A DNA stretch of 64,000 nucleotides from Clarkia xantiana subsp. parviflora. Its lineage: Eukaryota; Streptophyta; Magnoliopsida; Myrtales; Onagraceae. The stretch lies in contig JAPTYO010000005.1 of the NCBI GenBank assembly GCA_036873135.1, forward strand, positions 18,000,666 to 18,064,665. Reading direction: 5' to 3'. Made by a program: the position numbers and the translations under genes. Shown one piece after another: positions 21,980 through 34,037 of the stretch (the stretch's first letter is position 1; each line of letters starts with the position of its first letter). Below the pieces are notes generated by a model, which was given only the letters and a program-made list of their open reading frames with translations, made no database searches and was not told the origin of the DNA.

Positions 21980-23762
21980 GTTTACAAACCCGGCAAGTCG
22001 GGAAGACAATCCTAAGGATAAACGCGCCATTTCCCCACGCTACAACTCCTACAAAGATACAACAACAACCCATTCAATACATGCACGTGCACCTAACGTG
22101 TTGACAACTACTATGCAACAAACACCTCTCGCTCGAGGGCAACATCACGCTTACAAATCTATAAGTGTTCAACTAATACATAGCGAAAATCCTCTATACG
22201 GGGGCAACTCTATGTTAGTAAGGGCCTCGTCCCAACACTTATATGATTTACATGTGCGTATACACAACTACGTATGTCTATGTGCACCTAAATATCCGCG
22301 AGTACCTATACACACCCGCTTCCAACTATATGTGTTTGCATACACTAGTATGTGCTCACACATAATTACATGTGCCTATATGCAGCTATATGTGCACACT
22401 TGCACTTTCATGTACCTATGAGTGCCAACATGTGAATACATGCACCTACACATACTCATGTGTGTCTACGTATGCTTACATGCATCTACCTTCGCCTACG
22501 CGGCCTAAGACGGATACCCAAGGTAATAAGTGAAATACATTTGTAGCACTAACACCTATATGCATATGCTTGTCTAACATGTGTAGGATATGGATACATA
22601 AATACAAACACTTCATTGTTAATACAAAGCTTAACCATAGCTACAAGCATCTCTATGCCACAAAAAATATGCATACATGTCAAGCCAACATCTCAAGCAT
22701 TCAAGAAATGCAATCAACAAGGGAAGTGATATCCCTACTCTATACATACTAGTGGTAAAACACTTAGCCATTTTTATGCTCTTTTTAATATACTAAACTA
22801 TGCTAGGCATTTCATCAAACACTTGGTGGCATGAATGATCAAGTTCAAAATCAAGGCAAAGATTAGCCAAATTGATGCAAGTAAAGACATCACCATACCT
22901 GAAAATGGTTTTAATCAACCCCAAAAAACCGAATCACCTCAAAAAATGAGGTTACACCCGAGATGATCGCTGGAGTGCCGTCTGAAGCTCCGCCCGCCGT
23001 CCGCCGTGATTGCAGCCGTCCCCGCCGCCGTGCTGTCTTCTACCTCCGGTCCCGCCGCCACGAGCTGGCCCCCCGGTGAATGGTGGTTGGCCGGTGGTAG
23101 AAAGGGTGTGGGTGGATAGGTGGATTGGGTGCTAAATCACTTACTCTCTAAGAAATGGAGAAGACAACTCTAAAAGGGGGAAGACAAAGAGTAGCGGTAT
23201 TTGAATACACTCCCTTATATACATCTGTGTGTAACATCTTTCCCCTTCCATATTTTTCTATCTCCTTTGGAAGGAATTCCTAACACTTATGAATGTTTTC
23301 ATGTCCGTGCATACACGCACGCATCTATATACATACGTTTGCATACCCATGTCACGTGTTTACAATTGCAGTCCCGACATGCATATTCTCATACTCGTGT
23401 TATCGCATATATACATGCCCATACTTATATGATCTAATTTCATAACATTAAGTATCGTATGCCGACTCCCGTACACGCACACATCATGATCACATATATG
23501 TTAGCATCCACGTTCATGATCGCATATATGGACTAGAATTGTCATATACGTATATGTCATATATACATGCTTGCTGCACTAATCATGTCTGCTGATACAA
23601 TTACTCCCGTCCGAGCCCACAGAATGGATGCATCATATCAAGGTCCACTTGCCGACGGACAATAAGTCCACCTCGAGGTAACACTCGAACTTAAATCGAA
23701 CGTATACTCTATCAAAAATAGATTCAAGACGGGGCCACGCCACCACTTGACTCGGGGGAAAA
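21980..23762 (+). mobile_element. B 3' untranslated region (right duplicate)
   Basis: Counterpart of 3078-4864. The same alternating purine-pyrimidine stretches occur at 22240-22470 and 23280-23620, and the same polypurine tract precedes the LTR. No gene recognised. Confidence 0.7.
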
Positions 23763-24464
23763 TGATGGGTATACGTCCGATTCGGATTCGTTTTATATTA
23801 TTCGGTCTTCGTTTACACGTCAAACCCACCAAACGGTCTCGAATTATTCACCCGCGAGTACTAAAAGTCCGGGGCACGCGCGTACGCACCCCGGACTTGT
23901 ACTGCGTTCGGATTGTGGGATAATCGGACCCTCCGGATTGTCCCGATACTCCGGACCTCCCGGGATCCTTGCGATACTCCGGTACAGTCTGGATTACTCC
24001 TCTTGGTGACGTACAATCCCCTACGCAAACACTACACGTGCGGACCCTCCCGATGTCAGCTTTACTCCCGTCTATGCCCGGTTCATACTTTACATTAAAC
24101 CGGCGTTGGACCGTTCAAAACCGGGTTCGAGTTGGAAAACTCCTATTTAAGGGACTCCACTCTCCCATTTTCCGACTAAGTTGACAGCGGAAGCTCTGAC
24201 CTCTCTCTTACTTTCTCTCTCTAAAATACCTGACTTAAGCTTCGGAGAGGGTTCATCGCACTCCAACCCCCCTTACGTACCCCTTACGTGGTGTGCGATA
24301 CTGCCCCTCGTGCAGGTATACGGAGACGCACGAGCCCCGACACGTGAAAAAACCCTACAAGTGAGTAACCCGAGGGATCTTCCCGATTCAATACCAGGAT
24401 TCGACATTCTGTCCAGTCCGGGTCTCAATACTACTCTACAACACTATTATATGACATACCAACA
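23763..24464 (+). repeat. B 3' LTR (right duplicate)
   Basis: Counterpart of 4865-5566. One arm of the 11-bp inverted repeat carries a substitution (CGCACCCC instead of CGCGCCCC near 23886), so pairing there drops to 10 of 11. Confidence 0.8.
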
Positions 24465-27400
24465 AGTGATAAAATAACAGGAGGAAACGCAGTTAGACAT
24501 AGCGCCCGTCATACAAGAGGGAAATCGATACAAGAGTTGGTTCCAGGAAGAAACAACCATCTTTTCAAGTCAGGACAAGTGAAGTTCCCAATCGGGAAAC
24601 TCCGACAATCAACATAGGGAGGAAAACTAGGAGATGAAAACAAGCACAAAGGGGGAAGGGTCAAACATTTGGGAAAACCCGTTTCGACTAAGAGACTCGA
24701 GTTGATTTTCAATCGTTGTGATTTTTTGGAATCGCCACCGTCGACCACCCGAGCTTGTCACCTCGTTCCACCAAGCCATCTTACGCTGATCAACATCTTC
24801 GTGCTCCATCAAAGGGGCCGCATTGAGAAACCCATCGCATTGCCCAACTACAGCCTATCAAGCGCGCACATTTTCAAAGCGCGTGCACCCTCAAAACAAT
24901 TGCGCTTGCAAAGCGCACCCAAATTAAAGATGTTAAAGAGTTCAACTCCGGGTTACACACTAGCAATGTATCAAACTTAAACAACTTCTAAAAGTGGTGA
25001 GCGATTACTCGACGACCAAGGGTATACTCAGCACTAAAGGGGGGAGATAAATTGTAACTCCCAGCCTAAGGTACAAAGAATGATCCCCTAGTCATCACAA
25101 CAGTTACCAAAAGCTTCAACATTAGAAAGATACTGGTTTTGAAAGAGCAACTCTCTACAAGCGAGAGACACCCGCATAATAGATAACGCTAGACACGCTG
25201 TCAGCACCGTCATCTTCCCAGATTACACAACTAAGGGTAATCTGAACCAGAAAAGAACATAAAGAAAAACCATACACTACCAAGAAGGCGTTATGAAAAT
25301 CTCTCACGCCTAAAGGCCAAGAGGAAATCAAACACACTCACGGCGGGCGAAATAAACAATAGAGATGCCTGGAGCCCCGAGAACATACAGAAATATATAT
25401 CCCAAGAAATGATAAACGACCGTGCGGACACTCATAGCAGTCATTATGACCGGACGCCCCCATCTGGTGCACAACCCCACTACTTGGATCCGCTGACTCG
25501 ACTCAACAACTCGGTCCGTCATGTTTGAACATGACCAACATTTTGATCTACTCTCCCTCAGAAAAGCATCTCAAGAAGATAAACATACACGTCCAAGAGG
25601 TTTATTCAGGGACAACAACTCGAAAAAGATGTTCAAGATTAGACCCCAATTCCCGAGTGAGAAGCAAAATGTGATTGACATCCCATTGGAGAAATTAAAA
25701 GAAGAAATGAGAATGTGGGGGCACCATTCAAATGGCAACCCACAACCACCCCGGAGCGTACAAACTAGCTATTAACAAAGGTGGGGGAGACTTAAACTCC
25801 ACCTATCAAAGCGACGGAGAAACAAAACAAGGCAAGAAGCACATTAGCGTCAAACGCCTCCCCTACTACGCAACCCATAGAGGAACACCACCCGACCTAT
25901 GTGATCTCACACAACCGTCAGAAAAGAGAAGAGGCATTCCTCATCACCAGCGAGAAAATCTAAAGATGCAACATTTGCAAAAGAGAGACTGGAACAACCT
26001 GAATATGAAAAAGGGGATACACCTCCCATCAAGGGCCTTAGGGCATGATAATAGTTCTACAAGATCAACCAAGGAAGAGCTCAAAAGCTTGGGAAGTAAG
26101 GTTTCAAGATCGACCCTTACACTAGGCGCATATCTTCATCAAGCACCTTATCAGTGAATGGTAAGAAATTTGGCTTAGACATCCCATCAAGACGAAAATC
26201 CCAATAAAGAGGGCAGCAGTGGAAAAACCTTCCTTTAAGATCGTACGTCGAACACTTAATGAGTGAAGGTTACAACAAAGGAAAAAAGGAGGAACCCGTC
26301 AACTCAACACACCCCAGACATGTATACGTCTACAAAAAAAAATGCAACTTCTAATGAAGTTATCCTACAAGGCATAGCCAATTCGGGGGCAAACCCAGGG
26401 AAAAGCACGAGACAACACTTGCAAACCTAAAGGAATACATCCTTTTTAGGTTCAAGTCCTGGTTCAAGAGAAGCCTGCAATCAAGATTAGAGTTTAGAGG
26501 AACATGATCAATGTGACACTCCCGAAAACCGTTCAAAAATACCCCGAGATAAAAGAAAATGTGAAGCACACTAAGTACCACAACACTTCAAGAAGATTAT
26601 TACAACGCAATTAGATTCCCAAGCCCGGTGTAAAGGGCACTGATCAGACTTGCCAATCAGAAACACAGTTTCAAGTTAAACAAGTCTAGACACCATGATA
26701 TAAGAAAGCTTTTCGACTCAAATACAACCCTTTCCAAGAAACGCTACTCCTATTCGATCATCACCGCAAAAGAGTTTATCTCAAAACACAGGGAAGAGGG
26801 GGCAATAATTTACAGGCCTTCTATGGATACAAACACTAGCAAAACTAGTTACCAAGAGAGTGGAAATCACCCCCACCCAAAAGCAAAAGCTTCCCTCCCA
26901 ACTCTAAGAGATACATCCGACAAAGGTATTGTCCAAACCATGGCTATGGTTGAAACAATCAAGCATGAGAAAGAGTAAGTCCTGCAAGGGACACCCATCG
27001 CACCCAAGCAAGCAGACATATTGAATACAACACAAGATTAGGGATCCCCAAGCATAAGAGGTACCTAACTAAGGAAGTGAACAAGAGGCCTTCAACAACA
27101 AAACATGAAGGGCGGTGCGATGACCAAACAACTTGGGGAGGGAACCAAATGAACAAGTGCTTGGTACTCCACCTAAACATATAGGTGGAGACTAGAAACA
27201 AAAGGCAACAAGAACATGCGATGCCACTCCTCATAGAGAAGTTGTAAAAGCGGAAAACAACCTCAACCCCCTGTACGGATTCGTCTTAAGTTGACGACAG
27301 CAAGATCGCCATCGAAAGGTGATCTACCAAACTCAGGAAAATACCAGGTAACAGGCAATATAGAAGAAAGAAAACTCAAGTAAAGATTCAAAAGGCGTAT

Positions 27401-28352
27401 CAAAGACGCACCCTACCTGGAAAATAACACAAGGTAAAGTCATATTCTGCGCCCTCCAGGAGCCAGTCCTGCGAACAGTTTTAGACGCCCCCAAGAGCGT
27501 ATCTTGATAGTAGTTTTAATTACAACCAAATTCTGCACCCTCCGAGAGCCAATCTCGTGATAACTTTCTGTGCCCTCCGAGAGCCAATCTCGTGATAACA
27601 TTCTGCGCGCTCCGAGAGCCAATCTCGCGAACACATTCTGCGCCATCCGAGAGCCAATCTCGTGATGACATTCTGCGCCCTCCGAGAGCCAATCTCGCGA
27701 ACACATTCTGCGCCCTCCGAGAGCCAATCTCGCGAACACATTCTGCACCCTCCGAAAGCCAATCTCGTGATAACATTCTGCGCCCTCCGAGAGCCAATCT
27801 CGCGAACACATTATGCGCCCTCCGAGAAGCAATCTCATGATAACATTCTGCGCCCTCCGAGAGCCAGTCTCGCGAACACATTATGCGCCCTCCGAGAGCC
27901 AATCTCGTGAACACATTCTACGCTATCTGGGAGCCAATCCCGCGAATAGTTTTCGACGCCCTAAGGGGCATATCCTAGAAAAAAAATTACAACGTCCCCA
28001 AGAACGTATCTTGAGAAAACCCTTCTTTCTACAAAGTAAGGATATACGAGAAACATGCAAGTTTGTTTATGATGACAATGCAGGCATGACAAAAATCCAG
28101 TGGAGTAAAGATAAGACACTTCAACAAAAGAGAAGAAACGCGACAACAAGCAAACAAATCACAAGTCATGCAAACCAACCAAAGGAGAAGATACGTCTTG
28201 CATGCCGCCCTCACATGACCTCTACACGCATTCTGTCTTGCACGTTGCCCTCGCGTGACCTCTTCTTGCATCCGACTTAAATATTGTCAAGAAAGACTTT
28301 AGACAAACGTCGCCCTTGTGCATTGTAAATCACAACTTCGTACATCGCGAAG
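24465..28352 (+). mobile_element. E element, left internal segment (right duplicate)
   Basis: Counterpart of 5567-9490 and equally free of recognisable coding domains. It ends at 28352 with CGAAG, the target-site duplication of D2, and resumes after D2 at 38677. Confidence 0.65.
27438..27998 (+). repeat. 35-bp tandem hairpin array of E (right duplicate, one unit fewer)
   Basis: Same 35-bp unit with CGAGA-GCCAA-TCTCG. The left duplicate has exactly one extra unit: the coordinate offset between copies falls by 36 across the array, made up of one 35-bp unit and one base elsewhere. Confidence 0.88.
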
Positions 28353-29095
28353 TGATGGATATGTGTCGAATTCGGGCTCGTATTTATATTTCGGACCTCG
28401 TAAACACGTCAAAAATCGCATCACGGTTTAGAAAACGCCTCCTACGGGTCAAAAACGGTCCGGAAGCGCGGTACACGCGTCCGGACCGGACCTCCGGATT
28501 GCATTGCAACCCGGATGTCCGGGTTGCACGGCAATCCAGACCTCGCCGAATTGCCCAAATTCGACGAGGTCCGGATTGCTCTATGGGTATTACGCGATTA
28601 CCGTTACGCGTAGGGAAGTCGAGTTCGCGCATTGCCAATATTGATGACGGTTACCGCTTGCTTTTGAACCGTCATCAAACCGCTTCAAAACCGGGTCCGG
28701 TCCCAAGGTAGCCTATAAATAAGAGGCCTTGGCCACCCATTTTCAGCACATCCTCTCATTTTGCCCAACTTTGGCACTTTGAGCTCTGACTTCTCTCTAG
28801 AAATATTTTCTCTCTCTAGAGTTATGTTTTTTAGCCCGATCGTGACTTAGGCATCGGAGAGGGCTCCACTAGCACCACCCCCCCTCTCTTCATGCTAGTA
28901 TTGGCCCTTTGTGCAGGAACGGGCCCCGCAGCTAAGGCGAGGAAGAGAAATAAGAGTAAGATGTGCCCAAACGCTAAGACTTGTGCGCATACCGCCATTT
29001 CCCGAGACACAGACTTTACCGACACTCAGCGATAAAACCGAACAACCCACTCAGACAGATGCGTCCATCCGACCCAGTTCAACCAGGACGCAACA
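28353..29095 (+). repeat. D2 5' LTR (743 bp)
   Basis: Starts TGATGGATATGTGTCG, ends GACGCAACA. TATAAATA lies at 28714-28721. The U3 inverted repeat and the GGAGAGGG / CTAGCAC / GTGCTAG leader are as in D1. Confidence 0.94.
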
Positions 29096-29097
29096 TT

Positions 29098-29121
29098 TGA
29101 CGCCGTCTCCGTGATTCGAAC
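29098..29121 (+). other. D2 primer binding site (mutated)
   Basis: Same position as in D1, but the first three bases read TGA instead of TGG, so pairing with the tRNA CCA end is weakened. The next bases, CGCCGTCTCC, differ from D1 by one base. Confidence 0.7.
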
Positions 29122-29144
29122 AAAAGCTACCTTACCGCAAAGAC

Positions 29145-31675
29145 ATGACGAGTGATCGCAACCCTCCCGAAGAGGTTAACGCGAGAAATGCAAGGAAAAG
29201 GCCTGGACGTCCTAAGAAGTCTCCGGCAAGAAAAAGAGCAGGAGGTCAGAAGCCAGCTGGAAGCCAGCCGGGACCTTCCCACATACCGAGAGCTACTTCT
29301 GTAGCTTCTTCCATGCCAACCGAGGATGTGCCCGACGCATAGCACAACCACCATGAACCAAGTAACGAGCATCGCTCACCCCCACCTGGTTTCGAGCCAG
29401 AGATGAATGATGATGATGAATTTCAGACTGAAACGCCGCAAGGCGAACAACAAAGAACGGGAGCAAACCCGATGCCTACCGTTACTCCAGCAATGATGGC
29501 TGCGCTGGAAGAATTACTCGCATTCCGCGAGTCACTGGAAAATCAAGGATATGTGGCCCAACCACCTCCAACCGCCCAGGAACACGATGCTCCAACAAGA
29601 GAAATGTCGCAAGACACTACCCGCCAAGGCGGTCCACTCCAGGGTAGAGACCAACATGCAAGATATGAAGCCGCATGTTCATACACTCCTTCCCAAGGAG
29701 CCCGTCATTGGAGGAATGAAAGGCAACCATCATACCACTGCTCACAGCAGCCAACGAAGGATGATCCCTTCCACGCCACAAGCAGAGATCAATCTGACAT
29801 CTACCATACCACTGGTCGGCGAAATCCTGCAATGGATTATGCTGCACCTGTAAAAGGGTTTACTACAGAGATGTTAGAAGAAATTGTTGAGAAGAAGATG
29901 AAAGAAGCAAAGATGAAGGGTATGCACGCGCTTGAAGAAAGGGCGTCGCATCCGTTCGCGGACAACCTTGTAAACAGTCGCGTCCCAGACGCACTGTACC
30001 GGATTGGAGGAGATCTCTATCGCGGAAAGGGAGATCCAGTGGAACACGTGCAGAAGCACGAGGCCTCTTTACTAGGAAGAACGAAGAACCCACACCACTT
30101 TGCAATGACGTTTTCACAAACTCTTGCCGGAACAGCAGCACACTGGTTCTTCTCGCTGCCATGCGGAAGCATCACCTCATGGGGGAACCTGAAGGCTAAG
30201 TTCATTCAACGATATATGGGCGATCGCACATTGCTGAAAGGAACAAATGCTCTGGACGACGTCCAACAGCAAAATGAAGAATCTCTCGAGGAGTATTACG
30301 TTCGCTTCAACCATAATATCTCTGATATTCAGGGGAACCTGACGTAAGGAGAGATAGTTCGAGCATTCATCCGAAACCTCGGACGAAGAGGCTACGCCTT
30401 AGCAGAAAAGATGGCAAAGCGCCCACCTGAAACTCTTGAAGAGTTAGCCGCAAGAGTTAAATAATACATAGACCTAGAAAGGTTCAGGAGCCAGAACAAG
30501 GCGAAAGTCTCTGCTGCAAAGGCGAAAGAAAACCCAAAGCAGAATCAAGCAAAACCGCCCTCAAGCGGTCAGCAAGGAAGAAATTGGCAGCCTCAGCCGA
30601 AAAGGCCTTTTCAAGGAGATTTCCAGAAACCAAGAGAAGTAAACCTCGCTGACTGCATTCCATTGAATGCGCAGCTGTCCGTGATATTGAAGGAAATGAA
30701 AGATGCGAACATATGGAAAGAGCCGAACAATTTCAGAAAAGGCCCGTTAGGGAAAGACAAAGACAAGTGGTGTGAAAACCAAGAGGTCTTTGGCCACGAA
30801 ACGAACAGCTGTGTTAGCCTACGTTTCCGCATTAACAATTTCGTCCTCAAGGGCGAATTGAAGCAATTCGTCGATAAAGGCGAAAGCCCCCCAAAGAAGA
30901 CTCAAGCAGAGTCATCAAAGAGAGGAAGCAAAGGCAAAGAGAAAGTCAACGACAACCCTCCGCCAACCAAGCGAGGTGTTATCAACGTCATCCACGGAGG
31001 ACCTGCCGCCGGAGGACAAGTGTCAAATGCTCGGGACATTTATGCATCCCAAGCAGCAACATTACCAAGATATGGAAAGCGCAAACAACCGGAACAAGAT
31101 GACGTGGTTATCCAATTTTCCAAGGAGGACTTAAAGCATATCGTTTACCCTCACGACGACGCTTTAGTCATAACCATGGACATCGACGAATATGATGTGA
31201 AAAGAATCCTCGTTAATGGTGGAAGCTCCGCTGATATTTTACATGTCAAAGTCCTAGAGCAACTGGGAAAATCAGTTAAAGACTTGACTCCGGGAACTTT
31301 CTCGCTAGTCAGCTTTGCCGGGGCAGCCACATACCCCCTGGGAACGATCGCGCTTCCTGTCATCCTAGGCCAAGGGTGGAAAGCATTGCACGTCAACGTC
31401 ACTTTTGTCGTTGTGGATCTCTTGGGGCCTATAATGGAATTTTAGGGCGAACAACGATCAACCCTTACGTGATCGTGCCCTCTATTGTCCATCAGAAGAT
31501 GAAATTCCCTACTGACCACGGGATCGGGGAAGTACTAGGCGACCAGATATCCGCAAGACGATGTTACGTCAACGCCCTAAGAGCAAAGCACCATGTCCAT
31601 GTGGCGATGGTGAATTCTTTCAAGAAGCAGAAAACTGTTGATGATGGAAGGCATGAGCAAGCTGTTATAGTCTAG
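29145..31675 (+). pseudogene. D2 gag-protease remnant
   Basis: The same protein as in D1, starting at the ATG at 29145. The Lys/Arg/Pro-rich N-terminus is in frame here but ends at a TAG (29340-29342). The gag core follows (29403-30347), with TAA stops at 30345-30347 and about 30462. Then come the zinc-knuckle-like WCENQEVFGHETNSC and the protease with VNGGSSADIL near 31213, Asn in place of the catalytic Asp. A 1-bp loss near 31416 shifts the frame after the protease. TAG closes it at 31675. The stops shared with D1 predate the duplication; the others arose after it. Confidence 0.85.
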
Positions 31676-32240
31676 AAACCACAAGAGTACGTTCAGTACT
31701 CATCATGGAACCAGATATGGCTCGTCAAGCAGGGTGAAGGTGAGCCAATCATGAGAGGAAGTGATAAGCGTGTTCTTCGCAAACATGAACGCCAGATCCT
31801 TCCTTATCTCCGGAAGAACTCATGGATGGCAAACAACCAGGACCATGGAAGATCTAAAAGACAAGCTCGAGACGGCAGACTTGTGTGAACAAGAACTGAG
31901 GTGGGGTACACCCCTCAGTTGGGACAAAGAAGTCAAAGCTGAAACGAACAAACAGGAAGGCGCGAGCATCAATATGGACAACATCTTCACACCGCTAAAC
32001 ACGTTTGTTGAAGACATTTACGTCAACCTACTCGAAAACAAGCTCCCGAGTCCACTTGTTCCAAAGACTACTTTCTTGGGCAACAACGTTAAGGAATTGT
32101 GCAAATACCACAAAACCTGGGGACACAACACAAACAAGTGTGTACCACTGAGATGGGAGATAGAAGAATGCATCGCGCTGGGCGCATTAAGACGATTTGT
32201 TGCAACTGACTCTGCAACGTCATCGTCAAACCAACCATGA
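31676..32240 (+). pseudogene. D2 second gag-like segment with a second zinc-knuckle-like motif
   Basis: Sequence resembling the gag C-terminal half again, placed downstream of the protease. It has FFANMNARSFLISG, TMEDLKDKLETADLCEQE, then CKYHKTWGHNTNKCVPL followed by IEECIALGALRRFV, the usual gag pattern of a knuckle and a short amphipathic helix. About 50 bp present in D1 are deleted near 31754. The open frame runs from 31761 to the TGA at 32240. RT would normally sit here. Confidence 0.75.
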
Positions 32241-34037
32241 AAGAGACGGGAGAAATAACTACCTTTTCGTTTACTTTGCGCATTTCTATTCTAAGCGTTT
32301 TTAGAATTATCGCATCTAGTTTCTTTAAATGTTTTAAGAAGGAATGATCGGTTGACACCATCTCAAAAAAAGCAATGTAAATACGCGCAAATATCTAATG
32401 AAGTCAATCTACATTTGTAGGTACATATCTATGTCTTGCACGCTATTTTGGATTGAACTCGAAGTAACAAAACTACGCACTTATTATCTACATCAACAAT
32501 CCAAGATATTATGCTATGTGCAAGCAGAAAATCTACTACGTGTTATAACAACGCTTATCATCAACAACAACTTACTCATATTGACGACTATATCAAAAGG
32601 CGTCATCAATGAAACAACAACTTGGAATTAAACCCAAGATGTTTTCAAAGTCAGCATGCTGCAACAACATATTTGCAAGGACATAATTGCAACCTCTTAC
32701 TTCAAGGTATCATACCAATAACGTCCTGCTTCAAAACGTCATGTTAACGACGTTCTACTTTAAAGCGTCATACCAACGACGTCCTGCTTCAAACGTCATA
32801 TTAACGACGTCCTATCTACAATGTTCTATTGATGACATACAAATGACATGCTGTGACATATCTAGTTAGAGGCAAATCCTCGTGTTCATCGTCATTCCCT
32901 GGATTCAGAACAGGACGGGCAAATACAATACGAGACTGATCACCCCATAAGTGGCGGAAGTTCTCTTGTTAGACAACAACCCCACGCTACAGTAAGTGTG
33001 TATATCCTATTTAAGGATTCACTCTTTATGACGAATGTCCTCTTGTTAGATGAAAATCCCATACTATGAATTCCTGCTTAAGGGTTCACTCTTTATGGCG
33101 AATGTCCTCTTTTTAGATGACAGTCCCATACTATGAATTCCTGCTTAAGGGTTCACTCTATACGGCGAACGTCCTCTTGTTAGATGACAAGCCCGTACTA
33201 TGAATTCCTGCTTAAGGGTTCACGCTTTACGGCAAAAGTCCTCTTGTTAGACGACAATTCCGTACTACAGATTTTCAAACCGTGTTGCATGGTTCCTGGA
33301 CGCAAAAAACATGCATCACAATACATATTTTCAAAAAGTGTTACGTGTTCCCTGGACGCAGGAATCATGTATCACAAATATTTTTTCAAAAACCAAAATG
33401 TTTTTACGTATGCTTCCCCAACGCGGGTTGATACACGCTGGCAGGTGCGCACCCTGTTTATAAAACTCATAAAATTTACAAGTCGAGTCTTGTACAACGT
33501 CGCCTTAGAGTGGAACTAAGAGACGGTATAAACTAGTACCTTGCTTAGCCAAGGTAACACCTTCCAAATAGCAAAGGCCAGTGTCAAGTGCCTTTGTGCC
33601 AAGTACCCCTGCCAAATACACTACTTGTTAAGAAAAATCGCTATACGCAAAATACTTGACAGGTTACAACATATATAGCGGCAAGCAATTCAGGAAAGAA
33701 GGGCAACATGCGTAATGCATCATGCAAGCAATCTTGAGAACATCTCAAGACAGCAATCAAGAAGTGGCTAACGGTCACGGCTATGGAGACTACATCTATA
33801 ATTACTAGTCATCCACATTCAACAAAAACAGTAAGTGATAACGGTATGAAATATTACTAACAAGTTATCATGCAAACTGCTATGCATAAAGCAGGTTCAA
33901 ACGACGTAGTTCAAAGCGAACAAGTCACAAGCAACAATAAAGGAACAACTCCAACAAGGTTCCAAACACAGAAGCTGGGGGGCAAACAGACTCAGAAACG
34001 AGTTCAACATATCCAAAAGCAATAAACATGGCATAAA
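32241..34037 (+). repeat. D2 spacer with two tandem repeat families
   Basis: No gene recognised. At 32690-32830, units such as ACGTCATGTTAACGACGT repeat about every 40 bp and hold CGTC...GACG stems. At 33000-33270, about four ~65-bp units carry GTCCTCTTGTTAGATGACA and GAATTCCTGCTTAAGGGTTCAC. At 33290-33420 TGTT(A/G)C-GTTCCTGGACGCA occurs twice. The spacer lies between the convergent gag and aORF 3' ends, the same place as the arrays in E, F, G and H. Confidence 0.75.

Larger units (their letters stand above)
13192..31996. repeat. Tandem segmental duplication, complete right copy (~18.8 kb unit)
   Basis: The unit begins inside the F integrase region and ends inside the second gag-like segment of D2. 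Its content from 18879 on repeats 1-13191. Differences from the left copy include one 35-bp repeat unit (left copy has one more), a longer poly-C tract near 21394, an extra ~15-bp repeat in the F2 LTR, a ~50-bp deletion near 31754 and several single-base indels. No extended homology is visible at the join, which suggests end joining rather than LTR-LTR recombination. Confidence 0.88.

Noticed and set aside
1..31996. The two 13-kb matching blocks as LTRs of one giant element
   Set aside because: They begin and end inside other elements, lack TG...CA ends, primer site or polypurine tract, and a tandem duplication explains all junctions.
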